Below are positions 36,931 through 50,049 of a DNA stretch of 64,000 bases, in pieces (within the stretch, counting starts at the first letter, position 1; each line of letters opens with the position of its first letter). Source of the stretch: Drosophila miranda (Eukaryota; Arthropoda; Insecta; Diptera; Drosophilidae); contig NC_046676.1 in NCBI RefSeq assembly GCF_003369915.1, forward strand, positions 15,110,001-15,174,000. Reading direction: 5' to 3'. Made by a program: the position numbers and the translations under genes. The notes under the pieces are model-generated. The model did not search any database. It worked only from the letters and a program-made list of their open reading frames with translations, and was not told the origin of the DNA.

Positions 36931-39900
36931 CTACACAAATTTGAAAAAAGCGGCAGCCCTACCAGAGGCGTCTGAAAAAAAGCGCGAATGCAGCAACCGA
37001 GGACCTGGGAGCGTACGCTGTAAATTCGTTTGGTACATATTCGATGTATGAACTGACTCATCTATATTTTGTATGGGAAATGCTTCTAGTCTTGTGTGCC
37101 TTGAACTTGGAGTCTTTATGGAATTATATTTGATAGAAAATATCAATAAATTTTGGCAAAAACTATCACGATATAAACATTACGTTCAACGTTCGATACC
37201 GTATCACTGGTCGTAGCTGTCATCTACACAAATTCGAAAAAAGCGGCAACCCTACCAGAGGCGTCTGAAAATAAGCGCGAATGCAGCAACCGAAGACCTG
37301 GGAGCGTACGCTGTAAATTCGTTTGGTACATATTCGATGTATGAACTCACTCATCTATATTTTGTATGGGAAATGCTTCTAGTTTTGTGTGCCTTGAACT
37401 TGCAGTCTTTATATAATTATATTTGACAGAAAATATCAATAAATTTTGGCAAAAACTAACACGATATAAATATTACGTTCAACGTTCGATACCGTATCAC
37501 TGGTCGTAGCTGTCATCTACACAAATTTGAAAAAAGCGGCAACCCTACCAGAGGCGTCTGAAAATAAGCGCGAATGCAGCAACCGAAGACCTGGGAGCGT
37601 ACGCTGTAAATTCGTTTGGTACATATTCGATGTATGAACTGACTCATCTATATTTTGTATGGGAAATGCTTCTAGTTTTGTGTGCCTTGAACTTGCAGTC
37701 TTTATATAATTATATTTGACAGAAAATATCAATAAATTTTGGCAAAAACTATCACGATATATATATAACGTTCAACGTTCGATACCGTATCACTGGTCGT
37801 AGCTGTCATCTACACAAATTTGAAAAAAGCGGCAGCCCTACCAGAGGCGTCTGAAAAAAAGCGCGAATGCAGCACCCGAGGACCTGGGAGCGTACTCTGT
37901 AAATTCGTTTGGTACATATTCGATGTATGAACTGACTCATCTATATTTTGTATGGGAAATGCTTCTAGTTTTGTGTGCCTTGAACTTGCAGTCTTTATGG
38001 AATTATATTTGATAGAAAATATCAATAAATTTTGGCAAAAACTATCACGATATAAATATAACGTTCAACGTTCGATACCGTATCACTGGTCGTAGCTGTC
38101 ATCTACACAAATTTGAAAAAAGCGGCAACCCTACCAGAGGCGTCTGAAAAAAAGCCCTACCAGAGGCGTCTGAAAAAAAGCGCGAATGCAGCACCCGAGG
38201 ACCTGGGAGCGTACTCTGTAAATTCGTTTGGTACATATTCGATGTATGAACTGACTCATCTATATTTTGTATGGGAAATGCTTCTAGTTTTGTGTGCCTT
38301 GAACTTGCAGTCTTTATATAATTATATTTGACAGAAAATATCAATAAATTTTGGCAAAAACTATCACGATATAAATATAACGTTCAACGTTCGATACCGT
38401 ATCACTGGTCGTAGCTGTCATCTACACAAATTTGAAAAAAGCGGCAGCCCTACCAGAGGCGTCTGAAAAAAAGCGCGAATGCAGCACCCGAGGACCTGGG
38501 AGCGTACTCTGTAAATTCGTTTGGTATATATTCGATGTATGAACTGACTCATCTATATTTTGTATGGGAAATGCTTCTAGTCTTGTGTGCCTTGAACTTG
38601 GAGTCTTTATGGAATTATATTTGATAGAAAATATCAATAAATTTTGGCAAAAACTATCACGATATAAATATAACGTTCAACGTTCGATACCGTATCACTG
38701 GTCGTAGCTGTCATCTACACAAATTTGAAAAAAGCGGCAGCCCTACCAGAGGCGTCTGAAAAAAAGCCCTACCAGAGGCGTCTGAAAAAAAGCGCGAATG
38801 CAGCACCCGAGGACCTGGGAGCGTACTCTGTAAATTCGTTTGGTACATATTCGATGTATGAACTGACTCATCTATATTTTGTATGGGAAATGCTTCTAGT
38901 TTTGTGTGCCTTGAACTTGCAGTCTTTATATAATTATATTTGACAGAAAATATCAATAAATTTTGGCAAAAACTATCACGATATAAATATAACGTTCAAC
39001 GTTCGATACCGTATCACTGGTCGTAGCTGTCATCTACACAAATTTGAAAAAAGCGGCAGCCCTACCAGAGGCGTCTGAAAAAAAGCGCGAATGCAGCACC
39101 CTAGGACCTGGGAGCGTACTCTGTAAATTCGTTTGGTACATATTCGATGTATGAACTGACTCATCTATATTTTGTATGGGAAATGCTTCTAGTTTTGTGT
39201 GCCTTGAACTTGCAGTCTTTATATAATTATATTTGACAGAAAATATCAATAAATTTTGGCAAAAACTATCACGATATAAATATAACGTTCAACGTTCGAT
39301 ACCGTATCACTGGTCGTAGCTGTCATCTACACAAATTTGAAAAAAGCGGCAACCCTACCAGAGGCGTCTGAAAAAAAGCGCGAATGCAGCACCCGAGGAC
39401 CTGGGAGCGTACTCTGTAAATCCGTTTGGTACATATTCGATGTATGAACTGACTCATCTATATTTTGTATGGGAAATGCTTCTAGTCTTGTGTGCCTTGA
39501 ACTTGGAGTCTTTATGGAATTATATTTGATAGAAAATATCAATAAATTTTGGCAAAAACTATCACGATATAAATATTACGTTCAACGTTCGATACCGTAT
39601 CACTGGTCGTAGCTGTCATCTACACAAATTTGAAAAAAGCGGCAGCCCTACCAGAGGCGTCTGAAAAAAAGCGCGAATGCAGCAACCGAGGACCTGGGAG
39701 CGTACGCTGTAAATTCGTTTGGTACATATTCGATGTATGAACTGACTCATCTATATTTTGTATGGGAAATGCTTCTAGTCTTGTGTGCCTTGAACTTGGA
39801 GTCTTTATGGAATTATATTTGATAGAAAATATCAATAAATTTTGGCAAAAACTATCACGATATAAACATTACGTTCAACGTTCGATACCGTATCACTGGT

Positions 39901-42843
39901 CGTAGCTGTCATCTACACAAATTCGAAAAAAGCGGCAACCCTACCAGAGGCGTCTGAAAATAAGCGCGAATGCAGCAACCGAAGACCTGGGAGCGTACGC
40001 TGTAAATTCGTTTGGTACATATTCGATGTATGAACTGACTCATCTATATTTTGTATGGGAAATGCTTCTAGTTTTGTGTGCCTTGAACTTGCAGTCTTTA
40101 TGGAATTATATTTGATAGAAAATATCAATAAATTTTGGCAAAAACTATCACGATATAAATATTACGTTCAACGTTCGATACCGTATCACTGGTCGTAGCT
40201 GTCATCTACACAAATTTGAAAAAAGCGGCAGCCCTACCAGAGGCGTCTGAAAAAAAGCGCGAATGCAGCAACCGAGTACCTGGGAGCGTACGCTGTAAAT
40301 TCGTTTGGTACATATTCGATGTATGAACTGACTCATCTATATTTTGTATGGGAAATGCTTCTAGTCTTGTGTGCCTTGAACTTGGAGTCTTTATGGAATT
40401 ATATTTGATAGAAAATATCAATAAATTTTGGCAAAAACTATCACGATATAAACATTACGTTCAACGTTCGATACCGTATCACTGGTCGTAGCTGTCATCT
40501 ACACAAATTCGAAAAAAGCGGCAACCCTACCAGAGGCGTCTGAAAATAAGCGCGAATGCAGCAACCGAAGACCTGGGAGCGTACGCTGTAAATTCGTTTG
40601 GTACATATTCGATGTATGAACTCACTCATCTATATTTTGTATGGGAAATGCTTCTAGTTTTGTGTGCCTTGAACTTGCAGTCTTTATATAATTATATTTG
40701 ACAGAAAATATCAATAAATTTTGGCAAAAACTAACACGATATAAATATTACGTTCAACGTTCGATACCGTATCACTGGTCGTAGCTGTCATCTACACAAA
40801 TTTGAAAAAAGCGGCAACCCTACCAGAGGCGTCTGAAAATAAGCGCGAATGCAGCAACCGAAGACCTGGGAGCGTACGCTGTAAATTCGTTTGGTACATA
40901 TTCGATGTATGAACTGACTCATCTATATTTTGTATGGGAAATGCTTCTAGTTTTGTGTGCCTTGAACTTGCAGTCTTTATATAATTATATTTGACAGAAA
41001 ATATCAATAAATTTTGGCAAAAACTATCACGATATAAATATAACGTTCAACGTTCGATACCGTATCACTGGTCGTAGCTGTCATCTACACAAATTTGAAA
41101 AAAGCGGCAGCCCTACCAGAGGCGTCTGAAAAAAAGCGCGAATGCAGCACCCGAGGACCTGGGAGCGTACTCTGCAAATTCGTTTGGTACATATTCGATG
41201 TATGAACTGACTCATCTATATTTTGTATGGGAAATGCTTCTAGTTTTGTGTGCCTTGAACTTGCAGTCTTTATGGAATTATATTTGATAGAAAATATCAA
41301 TAAATTTTGGCAAAAACTATCACGATATAAATATAACGTTCAACGTTCGATACCGTATCACTGGTCGTAGCTGTCATCTACACAAATTTGAAAAAAGCGG
41401 CAACCCTACCAGAGGCGTCTGAAAAAAAGCCCTACCAGAGGCGTCTGAAAAAAAGCGCGAATGCAGCACCCGAGGACCTGGGAGCGTACTCTGTAAATTC
41501 GTTTGGTACATATTCGATGTATGAACTGACTCATCTATATTTTGTATGGGAAATGCTTCTAGTTTTGTGTGCCTTGAACTTGCAGTCTTTATATAATTAT
41601 ATTTGACAGAAAATATCAATAAATTTTGGCAAAAACTATCACGATATAAATATAACGTTCAACGTTCGATACCGTATCACTGGTCGTAGCTGTCATCTAC
41701 ACAAATTCGAAAAAAGCGGCAACCCTACCAGAGGCGTCTGAAAATAAGCGCGAATGCAGCAACCGAAGACCTGGGAGCGTACGCTGTAAATTCGTTTGGT
41801 ACATATTCGATGTATGAACTCACTCATCTATATTTTGTATGGGAAATGCTTCTAGTTTTGTGTGCCTTGAACTTGCAGTCTTTATATAATTATATTTGAC
41901 AGAAAATATCAATAAATTTTGGCAAAAACTAACACGATATAAATATAACGTTCAACGTTCGATACCGTATTACTGGTCGTAGCTGTCATCTACACAAATT
42001 TGAAAAAAGCGGCAGCCCTACCAGAGGCGTCTGAAAAAAAGCCCTACCAGAGGCGTCTGAAAAAAAGCGCGAATGCAGCACCCGAGGACCTGGGAGCGTA
42101 CTCTGTAAATTCGTTTGGTACATATTCGATGTATGAACTGACTCATCTATATTTTGTATGGGAAATGCTTCTAGTTTTGTGTGCCTTGAACTTGCAGTCT
42201 TTATATAATTATATTTGACAGAAAATATCAATAAATTTTGGCAAAAACTATCACGATATAAATATAACGTTCAACGTTCGATACCGTATCACTGGTCGTA
42301 GCTGTCATCTACACAAATTTGAAAAAAGCGGCAGCCCTACCAGAGGCGTCTGAAAAAAAGCGCGAATGCAGCACCCGAGGACCTGGGAGCGTACTCTGTA
42401 AATTCGTTTGGTATATATTCGATGTATGAACTGACTCATCTATATTTTGTATGGGAAATGCTTCTAGTCTTGTGTGCCTTGAACTTGGAGTCTTTATGGA
42501 ATTATATTTGATAGAAAATATCAATAAATTTTGGCAAAAACTATCACGATATAAATATAACGTTCAACGTTCGATACCGTATTACTGGTCGTAGCTGTCA
42601 TCTACACAAATTTGAAAAAAGCGGCAGCCCTACCAGAGGCGTCTGAAAAAAAGCCCTACCAGAGGCGTCTGAAAAAAAGCGCGAATGCAGCACCCGAGGA
42701 CCTGGGAGCGTACTCTGTAAATTCGTTTGGTACATATTCGATGTATGAACTGACTCATCTATATTTTGTATGGGAAATGCTTCTAGTTTTGTGTGCCTTG
42801 AACTTGCAGTCTTTATATAATTATATTTGACAGAAAATATCAA
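36931..42843 (+). repeat. Higher-order repeat: 3,275-bp block with embedded 612-bp dimers
   Basis: The series starting at 36931, 37517, 37810 and 38099 recurs at 40206, 40792, 41085 and 41374, an offset of 3,275 bp. Inside, dimers made of a 293-bp and a 319-bp monomer (612 bp) repeat at 38099/38711 and at 41374/41986/42598. The extra dimer in the second block shows continued expansion after the larger duplication. Confidence 0.7.
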
Positions 42844-43799
42844 TAAATTTTGGCAAAAACTATCACGATATAAATATAACGTTCAACGTTCGATACCGTA
42901 TCACTGGTCGTAGCTGTCATCTACACAAATTTGAAAAAAGCGGCAGCCCTACCAGAGGCGTCTGAAAAAAAGCGCGAATGCAGCACCCGAGGACCTGGGA
43001 GCGTACTCTGTAAATTCGTTTGGTACATATTCGATGTATGAACTGACTCATCTATATTTTGTATGGGAAATGCTTCTAGTTTTGTGTGCCTTGAACTTGC
43101 AGTCTTTATGGAATTATATTTGATAGAAAATATCAATAAATTTTGGCAAAAACTATCACGATATAAACATTACGTTCAACGTTCGATACCGTATCATTGG
43201 TCGTAGCTGCCATCTACACAAATTTGAAAAAAGCGGCAGCCCTACCAGAGGCGTCTGAAAAAAAGCGCGAATGCAGCACCCGAGGACCAGGGAGCGTACT
43301 CTGTAAATTCGTTTGGTACATATTCGATGTATGAACTGACTCATCTATATTTTGTATGGGAAATGCTTCTAGTCTTGTGTGCCTTGAACTTGGAGTCTTT
43401 ATGGAATTATATTTGATAGAAAATATCAATAAATTTTGGCAAAAACTATCACGATATATATATTACGTTCAACGTTCGATACCGTATCACTGGTCGTAGC
43501 TGTCATCTACACAAATTTGAAAAAAGCGGCAGCCCTACCAGAGGCGTCTGAAAATAAGCGCGAATGCAGCAACCGAAGACCTGGGAGCGTACGCTGTAAA
43601 TTCGTTTGGTACATATTCGATGTATGAACTGACTCATCTATATTTTGTATGGGAAATGCTTCTAGTTTTGTGTGCCTTGAACTTGCAGTCTTTATATAAT
43701 TATATTTGACAGAAAATATCAATAAATTTTGGCAAAAACTATCACGATATATATATAACGTTCAACGTTCGATACCGTATCACTGGTCGTAGCTGTCAT

Positions 43800-45380
43800 C
43801 TACACAAATTTGAAAAAAGCGGCAGCCCTACCAGAGGCGTCTGAAAATAAGCGCGAATGCAGCAACCGAAGACCTGGGAGCGTACGCTGTAAATTCGTTT
43901 GGTACATATTCGATGTATGAACTGACTCATCTATATTTTGTATGGGAAATGCTTCTAGTTTTGTGTGCCTTGAACTTGCAGTTTTTATGGAATTATATTT
44001 GATAGAAAATATCAATAAATTTTTGCAAAAACTATCACGATATAAATATTACGTTCAACGTTCGATACCGTATCACTGGTCGTAGCTGTCATCTACACAA
44101 ATTTGAAAAAAGCGGCAGCCCTACCAGAGGCGTCTGAAAAAAAGCGCGAATGCAGCACCCGAGGACCTGGGAGCGTACTCTGTAAATTCGTTTGGTACAT
44201 ATTCGATGTATGAACTGACTCATCTATATTTTGTGTGGGAAATGCTTCTAGTTTTGTGTGCCTTGAACTTGCAGTCTTTATGGAATTATATTTGATAGAA
44301 AATATCAATAAATTTTGGCAAAAACTATCACGATATAAATATTACGTTCAACGTTCGATACCGTATCACTGGTCGTAGCTGCCATCTACACAAATTTGAA
44401 AAAAGCGTCTGAAAATAAGCGCGAATGCAGCAACCGAAGACCTGGGAGCGTACGCTGTAAATTCGTTTGGTACATATTCGATGTATGAACTCACTCATCT
44501 ATATTTTGTATGGGAAATGCTTCTAGTTTTGTGTGCCTTGAACTTGCAGTCTTTATATAATTATATTTGACAGAAAATATCAATAAATTTTGGCAAAAAC
44601 TATCACGATATAAATATAACGTTCAACGTTCGATACCGTATCACTGGTCGTAGCTGTCATCTACACAAATTTGAAAAAAGCGGCAGCCCTACCAGAGGCG
44701 TCTGAAAATAAGCGCGAATGCAGCAACCGAAGACCTGGGAGCGTACGCTGTAAATTCGTTTGGTACATATTCGATGTATGAACTGACTCATCTATATTTT
44801 GTATGGGAAATGCTTCTAGTTTTGTGTGCCTTGAACTTGCAGTTTTTATGGAATTATATTTGATAGAAAATATCAATAAATTTTGGCAAAAACTATCACG
44901 ATATAAATATTACGTTCAACGTTCGATACCGTATCACTGGTCGTAGCTGTCATCTACACAAATTTGAAAAAAGCGGCAGCCCTACCAGAGGCGTCTGAAA
45001 AAAAGCGCGAATGCAGCACCCGAGGACCTGGGAGCGTACTCTGTAAATTCGTTTGGTACATATTCGATGTATGAACTGACTCATCTATATTTTGTGTGGG
45101 AAATGCTTCTAGTTTTGTGTGCCTTGAACTTGCAGTCTTTATGGAATTATATTTGATAGAAAATATCAATAAATTTTGGCAAAAACTATCACGATATAAA
45201 TATTACGTTCAACGTTCGATACCGTATCACTGGTCGTAGCTGCCATCTACACAAATTTGAAAAAAGCGTCTGAAAATAAGCGCGAATGCAGCAACCGAAG
45301 ACCTGGGAGCGTACGCTGTAAATTCGTTTGGTACATATTCGATGTATGAACTCACTCATCTATATTTTGTATGGGAAATG
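43800..45380 (+). repeat. Higher-order repeat: 861-bp trimer containing the 275-bp monomer
   Basis: Two trimers (293 + 293 + 275 bp) at an offset of 861 bp (43800 to 44661, 44093 to 44954). Both contain the same 18-bp loss in the third monomer and the same TTTTGTGTGGG variant in the second, so they arose by one recent tandem duplication. Confidence 0.7.
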
Positions 45381-48300
45381 CTTCTAGTTTTGTGTGCCTT
45401 GAACTTGGAGTCTTTATGGAATTATATTTGATAGAAAATATCAATAAATTTTGGCAAAAACTATCACGATATAAACATTACGTTCAACGTTCGATACCGT
45501 ATCACTGGTCGTAGCTGTCATCTACACAAATTTGAAAAAAGCGGCAGCCCTACCAGAGGCGTCTGAAAAAAAGCGCGAATGCAGCACCCGAGGACCTGGG
45601 AGCGTACTCTGTAAATTCGTTTGGTACATATTCGATGTATGAACTGACTCATCTATATTTTGTATGGGAAATGCTTCTAGTTTTGTGTGCCTTGAACTTG
45701 GAGTCTTTATGGAATTATATTTGATAGAAAATATCAATAAATTTTGGCAAAAACTATCACGATATAAACATTACGTTCAACGTTCGATACCGTATCACTG
45801 GTCGTAGCTGTCATCTACACAAATTTGAAAAAAGCGGCAGCCCTACCAGAGGCGTCTGAAAAAAAGCGCGAATGCAGCACCCGAGGACCTGGGAGCGTAC
45901 TCTGTAAATTCGTTTGGTACATATTCGATGTATGAACTGACTCATCTATATTTTGTATGGGAAATGCTTCTAGTTTTGTGTGCCTTGAACTTGGAGTCTT
46001 TATGGAATTATATTTGATAGAAAATATCAATAAATTTTGGCAAAAACTATCACGATATAAACATTACGTTCAACGTTCGATACCGTATCACTGGTCGTAG
46101 CTGTCATCTACACAAATTTGAAAAAAGCGGCAGCCCTACCAGAGGCGTCTGAAAATAAGCGCGAATGCAGCAACCGAAGACCTGGGAGCGTACGCTGTAA
46201 ATTCGTTTGGTACATATTCGATGTATGAACTGACTCATCTATATTTTGTATGGGAAATGCTTCTAGTTTTGTGTGCCTTGAACTTGCAGTCTTTATATAA
46301 TTATATTTGACAGAAAATATCAATAAATTTTGGCAAAAACTATCACGATATAAATATAACGTTCAACGTTCGATACCGTATCACTGGTCGTAGCTGTCAT
46401 CTACACAAATTTGAAAAAAGCGGCAGCCCTACCAGAGGCGTCTGAAAAAAAGCGCGAATGCAGCACCCGAGGACCTGGGAGCGTACTCTGTAAATTCGTT
46501 TGGTACATATTCGATGTATGAACTGACTCATCTATATTTTGTATGGGAAATGCTTCTAGTCTTGTGTGCCTTGAACTTGGAGTCTTTATGGAATTATATT
46601 TGATAGAAAATATCAATAAATTTTGGCAAAAACTATCACGATATAAACATTACGTTCAACGTTCGATACCGTATCACTGGTCGTAGCTGTCATCTACACA
46701 AATTTGAAAAAAGCGGCAGCCCTACCAGAGGCGTCTGAAAATAAGCGCGAATGCAGCAACCGAAGACCTGGGAGCGTACGCTGTAAATTCGTTTGGTACA
46801 TATTCGATGTATGAACTCACTCATCTATATTTTGTATGGGAAATGCTTCTAGTCTTGTGTGCCTTGAACTTGGAGTCTTTATGGAATTATATTTGATAGA
46901 AAATATCAATAAATTTTGGCAAAAACTATCACGATATAAATATTACGTTCAACGTTCGATACCGTATCACTGGTCGTAGCTGTCATCTACACAAATTTGA
47001 AAAAAGCGGCAGCCCTACCAGAGGCGTCTGAAAATAAGCGCGAATGCAGCAACCGAAGACCTGGGAGCGTACGCTGTAAATTCGTTTGGTACATATTCGA
47101 TGTATGAACTGACTCATCTATATTTTGTATGGGAAATGCTTCTAGTTTTGTGTGCCTTGAACTTGCAGTCTTTATATAATTATATTTGACAGAAAATATC
47201 AATAAATTTTGGCAAAAACTATCACGATATAAATATAACGTTCAACGTTCGATACCGTATCACTGGTCGTAGCTGTCATCTACACAAATTTGAAAAAAGC
47301 GGCAACCCTACCAGAGGCGTCTGAAAATAAGCGCGAATGCAGCAACCGAAGACCTGGGAGCGTACGCTGTAAATTCGTTTGGTACATATTCGATGTATGA
47401 ACTGACTCATCTATATTTTGTATGGGAAATGCTTCTAGTTTTGTGTGCCTTGAACTTGGAGTCTTTATGGAATTATATTTGATAGAAAATATCAATAAAT
47501 TTTGGCAAAAACTATCACGATATAAATATTACGTTCAACGTTCGATACCGTATCACTGGTCGTAGCTGTCATCTACACAAATTTGAAAAAAGCGGCAGCC
47601 CTACCAGAGGCGTCTGAAAATAAGCGCGAATGCAGCAACCGAAGACCTGGGAGCGTACGCTGTAAATTCGTTTGGTACATATTCGATGTATGAACTGACT
47701 CATCTATATTTTGTATGGGAAATGCTTCTAGTTTTGTGTGCCTTGAACTTGCAATTTTTATGGAATTATATTTGATAGAAAATATCAATAAATTTTGGCA
47801 AAAACTATCACGATATAAATATTACGTTCAACGTTCGATACCGTATCACTGGTCGTAGCTGTCATCTACACAAATTTGAAAAAAGCGGCAGCCCTACCAG
47901 AGGCGTCTGAAAAAAAGCGCGAATGCAGCACCCGAGGACCTGGGAGCGTACTCTGTAAATTCGTTTGGTACATATTCGATGTATGAACTGACTCATCTAT
48001 ATTTTGTATGGGAAATGCTTCTAGTCTTGTGTGCCTTGAACTTGGAGTCTTTATGGAATTATATTTGATAGAAAATATCAATAAATTTTGGCAAAAACTA
48101 TCACGATATAAATATTACGTTCAACGTTCGATACCGTATCACTGGTCGTAGCTGTCATCTACACAAATTTGAAAAAAGCGGCAGCCCTACCAGAGGCGTC
48201 TGAAAATAAGCGCGAATGCAGCAACCGAAGACCTGGGAGCGTACGCTGTAAATTCGTTTGGTACATATTCGATGTATGAACTCACTCATCTATATTTTGT

Positions 48301-49976
48301 ATGGGAAATGCTTCTAGTCTTGTGTGCCTTGAACTTGGAGTCTTTATGGAATTATATTTGATAGAAAATATCAATAAATTTTGGCAAAAACTATCACGAT
48401 ATAAATATTACGTTCAACGTTCGATACCGTATCACTGGTCGTAGCTGTCATCTACACAAATTTGAAAAAAGCGGCAGCCCTACCAGAGGCGTCTGAAAAT
48501 AAGCGCGAATGCAGCAACCGAAGACCTGGGAGCGTACGCTGTAAATTCGTTTGGTACATATTCGATGTATGAACTCACTCATCTATATTTTGTATGGGAA
48601 ATGCTTCTAGTTTTGTGTGCCTTGAACTTGCAGTCTTTATATAATTATATTTGACAGAAAATATCAATAAATTTTGGCAAAAACTATCACGATATATATA
48701 TAACGTTCAACGTTCGATACCGTATCACTGGTCGTAGCTGTCATCTACACAAATTTGAAAAAAGCGGCAGCCCTACCAGAGGCGTCTGAAAATAAGCGCG
48801 AATGCAGCAACCGAAGACCTGGGAGCGTACGCTGTAAATTCGTTTGGTACATATTCGATGTATGAACTGACTCATCTATATTTTGTATGGGAAATGCTTC
48901 TAGTTTTGTGTGCCTTGAACTTGCAGTCTTTATATAATTATATCTGACAGAAAATATCAATAAATTTTGGCAAAAACTATCACGATATAAATATTACGTT
49001 CAACGTTCGATACCGTATCACTGGTCGTAGCTGTCATCTACACAAATTTGAAAAAAGCGGCAGCCCTACCAGAGGCGTCTGAAAAAAAGCGCGAATGCAG
49101 CAACCGAAGACCTGGGAGCGTACGCTGTAAATTCGTTTGGTACATATTCGATGTATGAACTGACTCATCTATATTTTGTATGGGAAATGCTTCTAGTTTT
49201 GTGTGCCTTGAACTTGCAGTTTTTATGGAATTATAATTGATAGAAAATATCAATAAATTTTGGCAAAAACTATCACGATATAAATATTACGTTCAACGTT
49301 CGATACCGTATCACTGGTCGTAGCTGTCATCTACACAAATTTGAAAAAAGCGGCAGCCCTACCAGAGGCGTCTGAAAAAAAGCGCGAATGCAGCACCCGA
49401 GGACCTGGGAGCGTACTCTGTAAATTCGTTTGGTACATATTCGATGTATGAACTGACTCATCTATATTTTGTATGGGAAATGCTTCTAGTCTTGTGTGCC
49501 TTGAACTTGGAGTCTTTATGGAATTATATTTGATAGAAAATATCAATAAATTTTGGCAAAAACTATCACGATATAAACATTACGTTCAACGTTCGATACC
49601 GTATCACTGGTCGTAGCTGTCATCTACACAAATTTGAAAAAAGCGGCAGCCCTACCAGAGGCGTCTGAAAATAAGCGCGAATGCAGCAACCGAAGACCTG
49701 GGAGCGTACGCTGTAAATTCGTTTGGTACATATTCGATGTATGAACTCACTCATCTATATTTTGTATGGGAAATGCTTCTAGTCTTGTGTGCCTTGAACT
49801 TGTAGTCTTTATGGAATTATATTTGATAGAAAATATCAATAAATTTTGGCAAAAACTATCGCGATATAAATATTACGTTCAACGTTCGATACCGTATCAC
49901 TGGTCGTAGCTGTCATCTACACAAATTTGGAAAAAACGGCAACCCTACCAGAGGCGTCTGAAAAAAAGCGCTAATC

Positions 49977-50049
49977 TACAATTGAAGAAAATAAAATCTG
50001 CAAATCAGCAATAAACTTTTGGAATATTCGGCAACCGTCACACCTTAAC
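49977..50049 (+). promoter_or_regulatory. 5' leader of plus-strand subito copy, including 52 bp missing from all minus copies
   Basis: Between the last satellite monomer (ends GCGCTAATC) and the start codon lies a 52-bp segment (49977-50028) and then CGGCAACCGTCACACCTTAAC. In all seven minus copies GCGCTAATC joins CGGCAACCG directly. The segment is AT-rich (CAATTGAAG, AATAAACTTTTGG) with no TATA box. It probably contains 5' UTR or core promoter. Its presence here supports the view that this copy keeps the older arrangement. Confidence 0.6.

Larger units (their letters stand above)
28189..49976 (+). repeat. Satellite array, about 74 monomers of mostly 293 bp, plus orientation
   Basis: Continuous head-to-tail array of about 21.8 kb. 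The usual monomer is 293 bp; a 297-bp form has GAACTGACAACG where the short form has GTTCAACG. Rarer forms are about 319 bp (a 26-bp internal duplication of the CCCTACCAGAGGCGTCTG region, near 38150, 38765, 41430, 42040 and 42650) and 275 bp (18 bp lost, near 44400 and 45265). Two sequence classes exist: A (GCAACCGAAGACC, AGCGTACGCT palindrome) and B (GCACCCGAGGACC, AGCGTACTCT). Class B first appears near 35230. Edge monomers are the most diverged. Frames of 71 and 91 codons recur simply because the monomer recurs; I do not treat them as genes. The same monomer flanks every subito copy. Confidence 0.95.

Noticed and set aside
28238-49546. Dozens of recurring 71-, 81- and 91-codon open frames in the satellite
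   Set aside because: They recur because the monomer recurs, exist on both strands, break in the 293-bp class in one frame, lack a fixed start context and resemble no protein family.
28189-49976. CRISPR array
   Set aside because: The repeats are long contiguous monomers without unique spacers, and the gene content is insect.
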